Origin: Vulcanimicrobiota bacterium
Lineage (GTDB): Bacteria > Vulcanimicrobiota > Vulcanimicrobiia > Vulcanimicrobiales > Vulcanimicrobiaceae
Direction: 5' to 3'
Length of the DNA stretch: 57,950 nt
Assembly (NCBI GenBank): GCA_003161435.1
Contig: PMOS01000009.1
Span: 40,078 to 98,027, forward strand
Shown here: piece by piece, positions 30,202-38,494 of the stretch
Numbering within the stretch: the first letter of the stretch is position 1
Layout of the letters: each line of letters opens with the position of its first letter
Notes under the pieces: model-generated
Databases searched by the model: none
Seen by the model: only the letters and a program-made list of their open reading frames with translations
Told to the model about the DNA's origin: nothing
Position numbers and translations under genes: made by a program

Positions 30202-30410
30202 GTCACCCTGAGCTCGTCGAAGGGCGACGCACCGCGGCCAGCGACGAAAGCGGGCGGTCGTGCTTCGACTGCGCTCAGCACGATGTCACGATAGCGGCGA
30301 TATCGCCCTCGAGCGATCGAAAAGGCGACGTCATCCGTGGTTCGACAAGCTCACCATGACAACGAAAGGGGCGCGCCGCAAACGAAAGGGGCGCGCCGCA
30401 AACGAAAGGG
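30202..30410. repeat. Dispersed REP-like repeats and 20-bp tandem repeat after aspS
   Basis: The gap after aspS holds three repeat cores: gtcaccctgagctcgtcg at 30202, cttcgactgcgctcagca at 30263 and ttcgacaagctcaccatgac at 30341. These are followed by two and a half tandem copies of a 20-base unit beginning aacgaaagg at 30361. No gene is supported between 30194 and 30468. Confidence 0.75.
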
Positions 30411-30436
30411 GCGAGTCCGGTGGACTCGTCCTTTTT
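30405..30436. terminator. Strong bidirectional terminator after aspS
   Basis: A 14-bp stem (two G-T pairs) with loop GGT. A-rich on the left and followed by five T on the right, so it can act on both strands. It ends the hisS-aspS run and also the convergent small gene at 30469. Its left arm begins inside the third tandem repeat unit. Confidence 0.75.
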
Positions 30437-30468
30437 CGTCGGAGGGAACGCTCTGTGTCGGTGGCGCG

Positions 30469-30666
30469 TCAGAGGGGGTGCACGTCGCGGCGCGTTTCGC
30501 GGAACAGCATCTTCTTGTTGAGCTCGCGCAGCGCGTCGATCGACTTGCGGTGCTCGTCGGACCGGCCGTACTTGTTGGCCGCCCGCAGCGACGCATCGAG
30601 ACTCCGTTCCCGGGCCGCGTACACCAGGAAAGCGCAGAGGTCGCGGTCGTCGATGCTGTAGTTCAT
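30469..30666 (-). CDS. Small hypothetical protein
   Basis: A 65-residue, charged, soluble protein (MNYSIDDRDLCAFLVYAARE at the N terminus, ending RRDVHPL). ATG 30666 was chosen because the in-frame extension upstream looks non-coding. It reads toward the aspS terminator. No family recognised. Confidence 0.5.
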   Translation of the reverse strand: MNYSIDDRDLCAFLVYAARERSLDASLRAANKYGRSDEHRKSIDALRELNKKMLFRETRRDVHPL

Positions 30667-30773
30667 GACAGCGAAAATATGCCCATCGATTCTGCGGGCT
30701 ATACCTATGCGATTGGTGGAATTGCGCGCGCTCGCCGAGCGGCGCATCGTTCCCGCACGATTCTTCCACACTG

Positions 30774-30791
30774 TACCCTGCGCGTAGGGTA
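30774..30791. promoter_or_regulatory. Inverted repeat upstream of the small gene
   Basis: TACCCT-GCGCGT-AGGGTA in the 156-base gap between udgB and the small minus-strand gene. It could be an operator or a hairpin; nothing else is recognisable in this gap. Confidence 0.3.
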
Positions 30792-30822
30792 TTCAATCCC
30801 GGCCTCTACTAGGACTGGGGGC

Positions 30823-31542
30823 CTAATCGCCGAGGAGCTCGTGAGCGCGCGAGAAGACCGCGTCGAGCATCGGCTCGGTCAGCACGCCGGTGTTCGTGTT
30901 CTGCCGGCTCGGATGATACGACGCCAGGATGGTGACGCGCCGGCCCGCGGAGAGCTCGGCGACGGTTTCTGCAAGGTGCGCGAACGGCGCCCGCGGCGTG
31001 TGGTAGCCGCCGAGCTCTTTCACCAGCGCGTGCACCGTGTCGTCGGCGATCTTCCCGAGCGTGACGACGACGCGCGCATTGCCGAGCGCCGCGAACTCGT
31101 CACGCAAGTAGGGCAGGCAACGTGCGCGCTGATCGGGAGTCGGCTTGTTCGCCGGAGGCGCGCAGCGGACGGCGGCGGTGATGAAGACGTCGCGCAGCGT
31201 GAGGCCGTCGTGGCGATGCGTGGCGTCAGGGCGGTTCGCAAACTCGGCGCGATGCAGCGCGCGATACAGCCACTCGCCGCTGCCGTCGCCGGTGAAGACG
31301 CGACCGGTGCGATTCGACCCGTGCGCGCCGGGCGCCAGGCCGACCAGGACGACGCGCGCGCGCGGATCGCCCCAACCGGGCACCGGCTTGGCCCAGTAGT
31401 CCTCGGCCAGAAAAGCGCGCTTCTTCACCCGGCCGACCTCCGCGCAGTACGCGCGCAGCTCGGGACATCGGCGGCAAGCCACGACACGTTTTTCGATGGC
31501 CGCCAACGAGGAACTCACTGCGCTCCATCGCTTCGACGCCAT
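30823..31542 (-). CDS. udgB: Family 5 uracil-DNA glycosylase (UDGb), iron-sulfur type
   Basis: Base-excision repair enzyme removing uracil and related deaminated bases. The 239-residue product has the UDGb motif GLAPGAHGSNRTG at residues 68-80, whose active-site region lacks the catalytic Asp or Asn of other families. The C-terminal motif SYHPSRQNTNTG is present, as are four cluster cysteines (Cys23, Cys26, Cys127, Cys142). Useful in a high-GC genome where cytosine deamination is costly. Confidence 0.9.
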   Translation of the reverse strand: MASKRWSAVSSSLAAIEKRVVACRRCPELRAYCAEVGRVKKRAFLAEDYWAKPVPGWGDPRARVVLVGLAPGAHGSNRTGRVFTGDGSGEWLYRALHRAEFANRPDATHRHDGLTLRDVFITAAVRCAPPANKPTPDQRARCLPYLRDEFAALGNARVVVTLGKIADDTVHALVKELGGYHTPRAPFAHLAETVAELSAGRRVTILASYHPSRQNTNTGVLTEPMLDAVFSRAHELLGD

Positions 31543-31613
31543 CGTGCCGTCAACTTCCGACGAATGTCGGATGCGCAGGAACGCGGCGTTGCGGCGCGCG
31601 AGGATAACGGGTT

Positions 31614-32831
31614 GTGTCCCGTCTCGACGTTCGCTCCATGGCCTTGCTTGCGACCGCGCACGTCACCGACGACCTGAATCAGAGCTTCATCCCCGCGCTG
31701 CTGCCGTACTTGATCGTCTGGCGCGGGCTCAGCCATACCGACGCGGGAACCCTCGTGCTGGCGCAGGCGATCTCGTCGTCGGTGCTGCAGCCGGTGATCG
31801 GTTACGTCGCCGATCGCCGCTCGATGCCGTGGCTGATCGCGATCGGGCTGATGCTGGCCGGCGGCGGTGTCGCGCTGGTCGGCTTCATGCCGACGCTCCC
31901 TTTGATGTGGATCGGCGCGCTGATCAGCGGGATCGGCGTCGCGTCGTTCCACCCCGAGGCGGCGCGCTTCGCGAACTACGTCGCCGGCGCGAAGAAGGCG
32001 ACCGGGATGCGCTGGTTCGCGGCCGGCGGAAACGTCGGCTTCGCCGTGGGGCCGATCTTCGCGACCGCGGTCGTCGCGGCGTGGGGACTGCCGGGGACGC
32101 TCGCCGCTTGTATCCCGGTCACCGTCATCGGCATCATCGTGCTGCTCGAGTTGAAACGGTTGCGCACGTTCATCCCGGCGCACGCGACGTCGCGGAGCGG
32201 TCAGGGCACCGACGACTGGGCGTCGTTCGGCAAGCTCTCAGCGTTCGTCACGGTGCGCGCGATGGCGTATTTCGGCTTCGTCGCGTTCGTCCCGTTGTAC
32301 GTCGTCGAAGTGCTGCACGGCTCGCCGGCCGTCGGCGACTCGATGCTGACCGGTTTCCTGCTCGCCGGCGTGCTTGGAACGCTGTCGGGCGGGGTCATCG
32401 CCGACCGCTTCGGCCGGCGCATCGTCCTGTTCTCCTCGACCGTGCTCGCCGCGCTGATGACGGCGGTCTTGGTCGCGCTCACGCACCAGGGAAACTTGTT
32501 GCTCGCGATTCCTCTGCTGCTCGTGACCGGTTTCGTGTTCGTCGCGTCGCAATCGGCGTTCGTCGTGCTCGGCCAAGAGTATCTGCCCAATCGCATGGGG
32601 CTGGCGTCGGGCGTCACGCTCGGGCTGGCGGTGTCGCTGGGCGGCGCGTTCTCGCCGGTGATGGGCGCGATCGCGGACGCGCACGGCGTCTCCGCGACGA
32701 TCCTCGCTTCGGGCGTGCTATCGGTCATCGCCGCGCTCATCACGCTGACGCTGCCCGGCGAACGGCACGCGATCGCCGCGCGCGCCGCCCAAACGCCGGT
32801 CGACGTCGCGAATCAGTCCAAACCCGGATAG
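31614..32831 (+). CDS. MFS transporter, fosmidomycin-resistance (Fsr)-like
   Basis: A 405-residue, 12-segment major facilitator. The N-terminal AHVTDDLNQSFIPALLPYL and the cytoplasmic motif GVIADRFGRRIVLF resemble Fsr-type efflux pumps. The substrate is a guess. GTG 31614 start. Its 3' end overlaps trmL by 19 bases in convergent orientation. Confidence 0.87.
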   Translation: MSRLDVRSMALLATAHVTDDLNQSFIPALLPYLIVWRGLSHTDAGTLVLAQAISSSVLQPVIGYVADRRSMPWLIAIGLMLAGGGVALVGFMPTLPLMWIGALISGIGVASFHPEAARFANYVAGAKKATGMRWFAAGGNVGFAVGPIFATAVVAAWGLPGTLAACIPVTVIGIIVLLELKRLRTFIPAHATSRSGQGTDDWASFGKLSAFVTVRAMAYFGFVAFVPLYVVEVLHGSPAVGDSMLTGFLLAGVLGTLSGGVIADRFGRRIVLFSSTVLAALMTAVLVALTHQGNLLLAIPLLLVTGFVFVASQSAFVVLGQEYLPNRMGLASGVTLGLAVSLGGAFSPVMGAIADAHGVSATILASGVLSVIAALITLTLPGERHAIAARAAQTPVDVANQSKPG

Positions 32832-33337
32832 CCGAGCTGCGCCAGCGCGGCGTAGGTCAGCACGGCGACGGCCGCCGACAGGTTGATCGAGCGCACGGCG
32901 CCGCGGCGCATCGGGATGCGCAGCGTGCGGTCGGGATGCGCGTCGAGCAGCGCCTGCGGCAGGCCGGCGGTTTCTTTGCCGAACACGAGTGCGTCGCCGC
33001 GCCGAAACTCCGCCGCGGCGTAGGTGCGCGGCGCGCGCGTCGAGGCCAGCCACATGCGGTCGGGTGCGAACGTCGCCAGCATCGCGTCGAGCGACGAGTG
33101 GATCGCGACGTCGAGCGCTTCCCAGTAGTCCAGCCCGGCGCGCTTGAGCGCGCGATCGTCGATCCGAAAGCCCAACGGCTCGACGAGGTGCAGCGCGCAG
33201 CCGGTCGCCGCGCACAGGCGCGCGACGTTACCGGTGTTCGGCGGGATCTCCGGTTCGACCAGCACGACGTGCAACGGGACGTCGCGCAGCGGATCGGGCG
33301 CGACGAGCCGGTCTTGCGGTTGCGCCGCGCCGCTCAC
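32813..33337 (-). CDS. trmL: tRNA (cytidine(34)-2'-O)-methyltransferase
   Basis: SPOUT-family enzyme that methylates the wobble ribose of certain leucine tRNAs. Motif 1 is EIPPNTGNVARLCAATG. LVFGKETAGLP and the C-terminal knot IPMRRGAVRSINLSAAVAVL are conserved. 174 residues. GTG start overlapping the upstream C39-like gene as GTGA. Confidence 0.92.
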   Translation of the reverse strand: MSGAAQPQDRLVAPDPLRDVPLHVVLVEPEIPPNTGNVARLCAATGCALHLVEPLGFRIDDRALKRAGLDYWEALDVAIHSSLDAMLATFAPDRMWLASTRAPRTYAAAEFRRGDALVFGKETAGLPQALLDAHPDRTLRIPMRRGAVRSINLSAAVAVLTYAALAQLGYPGLD

Positions 33338-34251
33338 CGGGCGCCCCCGTTCGCCAGCGCAACGAGCTCGGCCGTGCGCTTGGGCGGCGCGATCAAGTAC
33401 GCCACGCCGCCCGCCGCCGTGAAGAGCGCGTCGAGGGCGGCGCGCGGATAGCGGGTCGCGACGGACGGGTGGGCCGGGTCGTTGACCGCGACGTGCGCGC
33501 CGTCGACCCCGCGCACGACGAGCAAATGGCCGTCGCTGTGCTCGAGCGGCGCACCCGGCAATTCGCCGTCACTCCACGAGACCGAGATCCCGACGGGCAA
33601 ACCGGCGTCGATGAAGGCGGCGACATGATCGATCCCGCGCAGGTGCGCGACGACGCCGCGCAGGCCGACCATGCCCGCATACGCGGCGTTGAACGACCAG
33701 TTCCCGGTCCCCGCGTACGACGCGTCGTAGACGCCGTGCGCGACCGTGGCCACGTCGACCATGACGCCGTGAAAGCGGAGCAGCATCGCCAGTGACGTCG
33801 CCGAGCACCAGCCGCGCTCGGCCGGATACGCGGGCACGTACTGCGAGAGCGCGGGGACGTCGAGCGTCGTGGTGTGCGTTCGCCCGTCGCGACCGTCGCG
33901 CGCGGGCGGTACGCTGACCGCGACCGCGTCGAGCTCGACGCTGCTCCGCACGCCGATGGCCGCGAACGGCACGTCGCTGCGCACGACGTCGACCTCGATG
34001 CGCGTCGACGAATCCGCGCCGTCGAGCGAACGGCGCTCATCGGGCGACCAGCGAACGTACGGTAGCGCCACCGACGTCGTCGCGTCGCCGCGGTGGACAA
34101 TGAGCGACAGCGCACCGACCGGCGCGGTGGTGTTCCAGGAGACGACCGCCTGCGATGCCGGAGAGATGCGCAGCAACGCGTCCTGGTCCGGCCGCTCGAT
34201 CAGCTGCAGCACGACGGAGCCGAATCCACTTAAATCGTCCACTCCCAGCAA
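33334..34251 (-). CDS. C39-like papain-fold peptidase family protein
   Basis: A 305-residue protein. The C-terminal half has the papain-like triad of C39-like proteins: Cys149 in RGWCSATS, His242 in SDGHLLVVRG and Asp258 in AVNDPA. The N-terminal 130 residues form a beta-rich domain without recognised family. No signal peptide is evident. TTG 34251 is the first start; GTG 34242 is an alternative. Both overlap the upstream binding-protein gene, so translation is probably coupled. Likely acts on peptides or muropeptides, from context. Confidence 0.78.
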   Translation of the reverse strand: MLGVDDLSGFGSVVLQLIERPDQDALLRISPASQAVVSWNTTAPVGALSLIVHRGDATTSVALPYVRWSPDERRSLDGADSSTRIEVDVVRSDVPFAAIGVRSSVELDAVAVSVPPARDGRDGRTHTTTLDVPALSQYVPAYPAERGWCSATSLAMLLRFHGVMVDVATVAHGVYDASYAGTGNWSFNAAYAGMVGLRGVVAHLRGIDHVAAFIDAGLPVGISVSWSDGELPGAPLEHSDGHLLVVRGVDGAHVAVNDPAHPSVATRYPRAALDALFTAAGGVAYLIAPPKRTAELVALANGGAR

Positions 34252-35849
34252 TTCCAGTAGTCGGAGATGTACGACGCGGGCTTCCAGTTGTGCAGGTCCG
34301 AGTTGACGGCCGCGTATGAGTTCTGCCAGTACAGGAACACGGCCGGCGTGAGCGCGCGGACGCGCTCGGCCTCACGCTGGAAGAGCGCGCGGCGCTTGGC
34401 CCGATCGAAGGTCAGGTTCGCGTCGTGACTCGTCTGCGTCAACACCGGGTCGTTCAGCCACGACGTGTTGGCACCGTGCGGGGGGATGAACTTCCCGCTC
34501 CAGTTGCCTTCGTTGTCGGGATCGGGCGCGTCGGTTTCGATGGTGAACTCGCTGTCGAACTTCCCGGTGTAGATCGGCCCGGTCTGCGCGAACAGCAGGC
34601 TGGTCGGATAGTTCTTGACGGCCAGATCGATGCCGGCCGCGCGCAGATCTTGCCGCATCTCCAGCTCGGCCTCGACGTTGGCCGGTTTGGCCGGCGTCGT
34701 CGAGACGGTGAACGAAAGCGGAACGCCGTCCTTGGCCCGCATCCCACTGGCCGCCGCGTTCCAGCCGGCGGCATCGAGCAGCCGCGCCGCGTCGGCGAGA
34801 TCGTGCTTGGGCGCGGTGATCCCATGCGGCGCGGCCCACGAGAGCGGGAAGATGTCGGAAACCGCGCGCTGATTGACGCCGTGATAGACCGTTTGGTTGA
34901 TCCGGTCCCAGTCGACCGCCTCGGCCGCGGCCAGCCGCACGCGCGGATCGGAGAGCTGCGGCTTGGACGTATTGAACTGCCAGCGCCGCAAGTTCGCGAT
35001 CAAGCGTTTGGAGACGACAAAACCTTGCAGTACGGAGAGACGCGCGATCTGATTCTCCGTGACGCTGTCGAAGACGTCGACCTCGTGCGTCTGCAGCGCG
35101 TTGAACAGCGTGTCGGCGTTAGGAACGACACGGTAGGTGATGCGATCCAGACCGGGCTTCCCGCGCCAGTAGCGCGGGTTCGCCGCGAACTCGAGCGACG
35201 AGCCGTGGTTCCAGGCGGTCAGCACGAACGGACCCGACGAGATCGGGCGCGAGTTGAACGGCGCGTGGTTGAGGTCGGGCAATCCGGCGAGCACGTGCGC
35301 GGGGAGCGGCGGATACCCGGCGCCGCCGACCGCGAAGATGCCCAGGATTCCGCCGTACGGCTGCTTGAGGCGAACGATGACCGTGTTCACGCCGCGCAGC
35401 TCCATCGCGGCGATGTCGTCCCAGCCGGTAGTTAGCCGCGTGTTGTTGCGCGGGTTCATCACGGCCTTCCAGGTGAAGACGAGATCGCGCCCGTCGTACG
35501 GCGCACCGTCGGACCAGGTCATGTGCGGGCGGATGTGCAGCGTGACCGTCTTGCCGCCGGCCGAGATCCCGCCGTTCTGCAGCGTCGGAACGACCGTCGC
35601 CGCCGCCGGCAGATACTCTCCGCTCGGACCGTAGCGGAACAGCGGCTCGAACAGAAACTGCGACACCTGGTCGGCCGCGTCGGTGTTGGCGAAGAGCTTG
35701 TTGAGCGTGTCCGGCTCCTCGCCGGCGGTCCCGATGATCAGATGGCCGGGCCGCGTCCACGGATGGCGCCCGCCGATCGAGCCTTGGTCCGTCTTGGCGC
35801 ACCCGCTCAGCAGCAGCACGAACGCCACCCAGGCGATGAGCTTACGCAT
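34230..35849 (-). CDS. Peptide ABC transporter substrate-binding lipoprotein (family 5)
   Basis: A 539-residue extracytoplasmic solute-binding protein of the DppA/OppA type. Lipoprotein signal LLLSGCAKT at the N terminus (ATG 35849), the family signature region GKTVTLHIRPHMTWSDGAPY and SGPFVLTAWNHG. No permease or ATPase genes are next to it. It overlaps the DgcN-like gene by 8 bases. Confidence 0.9.
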   Translation of the reverse strand: MRKLIAWVAFVLLLSGCAKTDQGSIGGRHPWTRPGHLIIGTAGEEPDTLNKLFANTDAADQVSQFLFEPLFRYGPSGEYLPAAATVVPTLQNGGISAGGKTVTLHIRPHMTWSDGAPYDGRDLVFTWKAVMNPRNNTRLTTGWDDIAAMELRGVNTVIVRLKQPYGGILGIFAVGGAGYPPLPAHVLAGLPDLNHAPFNSRPISSGPFVLTAWNHGSSLEFAANPRYWRGKPGLDRITYRVVPNADTLFNALQTHEVDVFDSVTENQIARLSVLQGFVVSKRLIANLRRWQFNTSKPQLSDPRVRLAAAEAVDWDRINQTVYHGVNQRAVSDIFPLSWAAPHGITAPKHDLADAARLLDAAGWNAAASGMRAKDGVPLSFTVSTTPAKPANVEAELEMRQDLRAAGIDLAVKNYPTSLLFAQTGPIYTGKFDSEFTIETDAPDPDNEGNWSGKFIPPHGANTSWLNDPVLTQTSHDANLTFDRAKRRALFQREAERVRALTPAVFLYWQNSYAAVNSDLHNWKPASYISDYWNCWEWTI

Positions 35850-36882
35850 GCAGCGCCGTGGTCTTGCGCAACGCCGGCGCGATCGCGTCGTAGAGCGCAT
35901 GCGGGCCGTTGCGCACAACGTCGTCACACGGCAAGCCGGTTTCGGCGCGCGCCCGTTCGAGGTGGGCGCGTGCTTCGTCGTCGCTCAAGTCGCGCGTGTT
36001 GAGCGCGATCGCGACGACCGGTGCGGGCTTCACCGTGGCGCATAGCCCTTCGTAGGTTCGGATCAGCACGCGGTACGAGAGGATCGGCACGTCGTAGTCT
36101 TCGATCACCGTGCGCGAGGGATTGTGCACGAGCACCAGCGCGTCGGGCGCGCCGCCGTACAGCAGCGCGAGGGTGACCGGCGCGAAGGCCGGATTGTTGA
36201 TCCCGCCCTGGCCCTCGAGCAGCAGCAGGTCGCGCGCTCGGCGATCGCCTTCGAGCACGAGCTGCTCGGCGGCGCCCGGCGCGAAATCGGCGACGACGCG
36301 GTCGATCGCGGTTCCCCAGCCGGCGATCGCGATCCCGATCTGGCCGGTCGGAACGAACGCCGCGTCGACGCCGCGCTCGCGCGCCGCGCGCACCAATTCC
36401 AGCGCGGCGGTCATCTTGCCGACCGCGGCGTCGCTGCCGACGGTCAGTACGATGGTCGCCTTGACGTCCCAGGCTGCACCCGAGAAGAGCGGTGCCGCCG
36501 GCGGCAGCCGCAGGTCCCAGATGCGCGTGTCGTGGTCGCGCGCCAGCGCGGCGAACTCGTCGTCGTCGTTGAGCATCGCGTGCAGGCCGCTGACGATCTC
36601 GAGCCGCGCGCGCAATGCGCTGCGGATCGCGGCCCGGAAATCCTCGGGCAATCGCCCACCGGCCGGCGCGATGCCGACCAACAGCGCGGTCGGGCCGTAC
36701 CGCAGACCGTCCTCGAACGACGCGACGATCGGCGCGTCGCTGCGCAGGTACGGCAGCACGTCGCGAACGTTCCGTCCGGCGAGATCGGGGTCGATCACGG
36801 CGACGACCGTATCGGTCGAGTACGCGATCACGCCGTGCGCCATCTTCGCGGCGCGCGAAGTGAACGCGTGCGGCGCGAGCAC
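35842..36882 (-). CDS. dgcN: DgcN-like (DUF1611) protein, putative D-glutamate N-acetyltransferase
   Basis: DUF1611 family protein of about 346 residues, with the family's P-loop-like segment TVGSDAAVGKMTAALEL and LLLEGQGGINNPAFAP. DgcN acts with the racemase DgcA in D-glutamate catabolism, and a DgcA-like gene lies directly upstream here. The start is unclear. GTG 36882 is the first normal start but cuts the first strand (RRYIVLAPH). A CTG at 36921 would overlap the upstream stop as CTGA and restore it. The symbol is tentative. Confidence 0.8.
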   Translation of the reverse strand: MLAPHAFTSRAAKMAHGVIAYSTDTVVAVIDPDLAGRNVRDVLPYLRSDAPIVASFEDGLRYGPTALLVGIAPAGGRLPEDFRAAIRSALRARLEIVSGLHAMLNDDDEFAALARDHDTRIWDLRLPPAAPLFSGAAWDVKATIVLTVGSDAAVGKMTAALELVRAARERGVDAAFVPTGQIGIAIAGWGTAIDRVVADFAPGAAEQLVLEGDRRARDLLLLEGQGGINNPAFAPVTLALLYGGAPDALVLVHNPSRTVIEDYDVPILSYRVLIRTYEGLCATVKPAPVVAIALNTRDLSDDEARAHLERARAETGLPCDDVVRNGPHALYDAIAPALRKTTALHA

Positions 36883-36917
36883 GATGTAGCGCCGCTTCGA
36901 GGCACCCGTCGATGCGC

Positions 36918-37928
36918 TCAGGACAAGCTCCCCGAAGTCTGCCGGACGCCCAATCCCGGCCCATCGGGGAGCACGATCTTGCCGTTCACGTAGCTGACCC
37001 CACTGAACGGGTCGCTCGCGGTCAGGAAGGGACCGTCGAGGTCTGCCCAGTCGACCAGCGGGCTCAGGTGCGCCGCCGCCGCGGTGAGGATCTGCGTCTC
37101 GAGCATGCAGCCCAACATGATTTTCAGTCCCATCGCCCGCGCGGTGTGGATCATCGCCAGCGCGCCGCGGATCCCGCCGCACTTGACCAGCTTCACGTTG
37201 ATGCCGTCGACGCAGCCCCGCAGCGCTGGGAGATCGCGCGCGTCCTTGGAGTCTTCGTCGGTGACGATCGGGATCGTCGACCGCTCGCGGATCCAGCGCA
37301 GCTTTTCGGGCGAACCGGCCGGGATCGGCTGCTCGCAGAACTCGATGTCGAACTTCGCCAGCTCGGCCAAGTTCTTGACGGCTTGCTCGGGCGACCATCC
37401 TTCGTTCGCGTCGACGCGGATCGTTCCGGTATAGATCGAGCGGATCGCTTCGATCGTCTCGAGATCGTTGCCGCCGCCGAGTTTTACCTTGAGGATCGGA
37501 TGCGTGCCGACCTCACGAACCTTGTCGAGCGTTTCTTCGGTGCCGGCGATCCCGACGGTGAACGACGTGCGCGGCGTGCGCGCGGGATCGAGACCGAACA
37601 GTCGCCATAACGGCAGGTCGAGATCTCTGCCGATGCAATCGTGCAGCGCGATGTCGAGCCCACACGCCTGCGCGGGCGGCAAACCGGTGAGAAGCCGTTC
37701 GAGCGCGTACGGGTCGTCGCCGAGCTCGAGCGCGTCGAGGCCGGCGATCACCGATGCGACGTCCTCGTTGTAACGCTCGCTGGGCGCGGACTCGCCGAGC
37801 GCCTCGATGCCGTTCCAGCGCAGCCGCACGATCGCGGTGCGCGCGACCGACGCGGACGAGCGCGCGATGGTGAACGTATGTTTGAGCGGAAGATCGAGCG
37901 CTTCGACCGTCAATCGAATCGGCGACAC
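36918..37928 (-). CDS. dgcA: Dipeptide epimerase / DgcA-like N-acyl amino acid racemase (enolase superfamily)
   Basis: Muconate-lactonising-type enolase-superfamily enzyme of 336 residues. Catalytic Lys pair in KVKLGGG, metal ligands in RVDANEG, FCEQP and TDEDSKD, and the second catalytic Lys in NVKLVKCGG. Relatives include L-Ala-D/L-Glu epimerase (murein recycling) and DgcA (N-acetyl-D-Glu racemase). Pairing with a DUF1611 gene favours DgcA. GTG 37928 was chosen because upstream residues do not match the family. Confidence 0.85.
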   Translation of the reverse strand: MSPIRLTVEALDLPLKHTFTIARSSASVARTAIVRLRWNGIEALGESAPSERYNEDVASVIAGLDALELGDDPYALERLLTGLPPAQACGLDIALHDCIGRDLDLPLWRLFGLDPARTPRTSFTVGIAGTEETLDKVREVGTHPILKVKLGGGNDLETIEAIRSIYTGTIRVDANEGWSPEQAVKNLAELAKFDIEFCEQPIPAGSPEKLRWIRERSTIPIVTDEDSKDARDLPALRGCVDGINVKLVKCGGIRGALAMIHTARAMGLKIMLGCMLETQILTAAAAHLSPLVDWADLDGPFLTASDPFSGVSYVNGKIVLPDGPGLGVRQTSGSLS

Positions 37929-38025
37929 ACCGTGCGGCTTCTCGCCACAGCAAGACAGCTCCGCTCTTGAGCTGCGTGGTGCAGCGTCCGTAGGGTGGGC
38001 CGGCCGAGCGAACGAAGCAGCGTCG

Positions 38026-38472
38026 ATGATCTCACGAATCGCCGCATCCGCGCTGTTCGCAGCCGCGCTCGCTGCCGTGCCGCTCGCGGCGATGCCGCAA
38101 ACTGACAATCAGGTCGTCAGCATCACCCGCAGCTCCGGCGCGTGCCCGAAGTCGATCGCCGTCACCGTCGTGACGAAGCAGTACCCCGGCGGCTTCACGA
38201 TGGACTACACGGCGCAGACGATGGGAGTCGCGAGCCCCGTCAGGGTCGTGGCGGCGCTGCCGCAGCGCATCGCCTTCATCGCCCAGTTGCACCCCGCGTA
38301 CGCGTCGTGCCGAGGGTCGGCCAAGTCGGGCGACATCACCTTCACGCTCTCAAACGGAACGCTCAGCTTCGTGCTCACGCCCGGGAAGGGCCCGAACAAC
38401 ACGTATCCCGGCGCGCTCCACGTGAACGTCGTCAAGGGCTTGCCGCACGCGAACATGTCCATCACCGACTGA
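38026..38472 (+). CDS. Small secreted protein, unknown function
   Basis: A 148-residue protein with a clear Sec signal peptide (SALFAAALAAVPLAAMPQ), then a beta-rich domain with two cysteines (SGACPKSI and YASCRGSA) that could form a disulfide. Divergent from the dgcA gene, so the 97 bases before it should hold promoters for both. Family not recognised. Confidence 0.65.
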   Translation: MISRIAASALFAAALAAVPLAAMPQTDNQVVSITRSSGACPKSIAVTVVTKQYPGGFTMDYTAQTMGVASPVRVVAALPQRIAFIAQLHPAYASCRGSAKSGDITFTLSNGTLSFVLTPGKGPNNTYPGALHVNVVKGLPHANMSITD

Positions 38473-38494
38473 TCGGCACGGAGCCGCAAGGCGC

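Noticed and set aside
30361..30410. CRISPR repeat
   Set aside because: The 20-bp units are directly tandem with no spacers.
37929..38108. N-terminal extension of the DgcA-like protein
   Set aside because: The extra 60 residues do not match the enolase-superfamily N terminus, which begins at GTG 37928, and they run into the divergent gene's leader.
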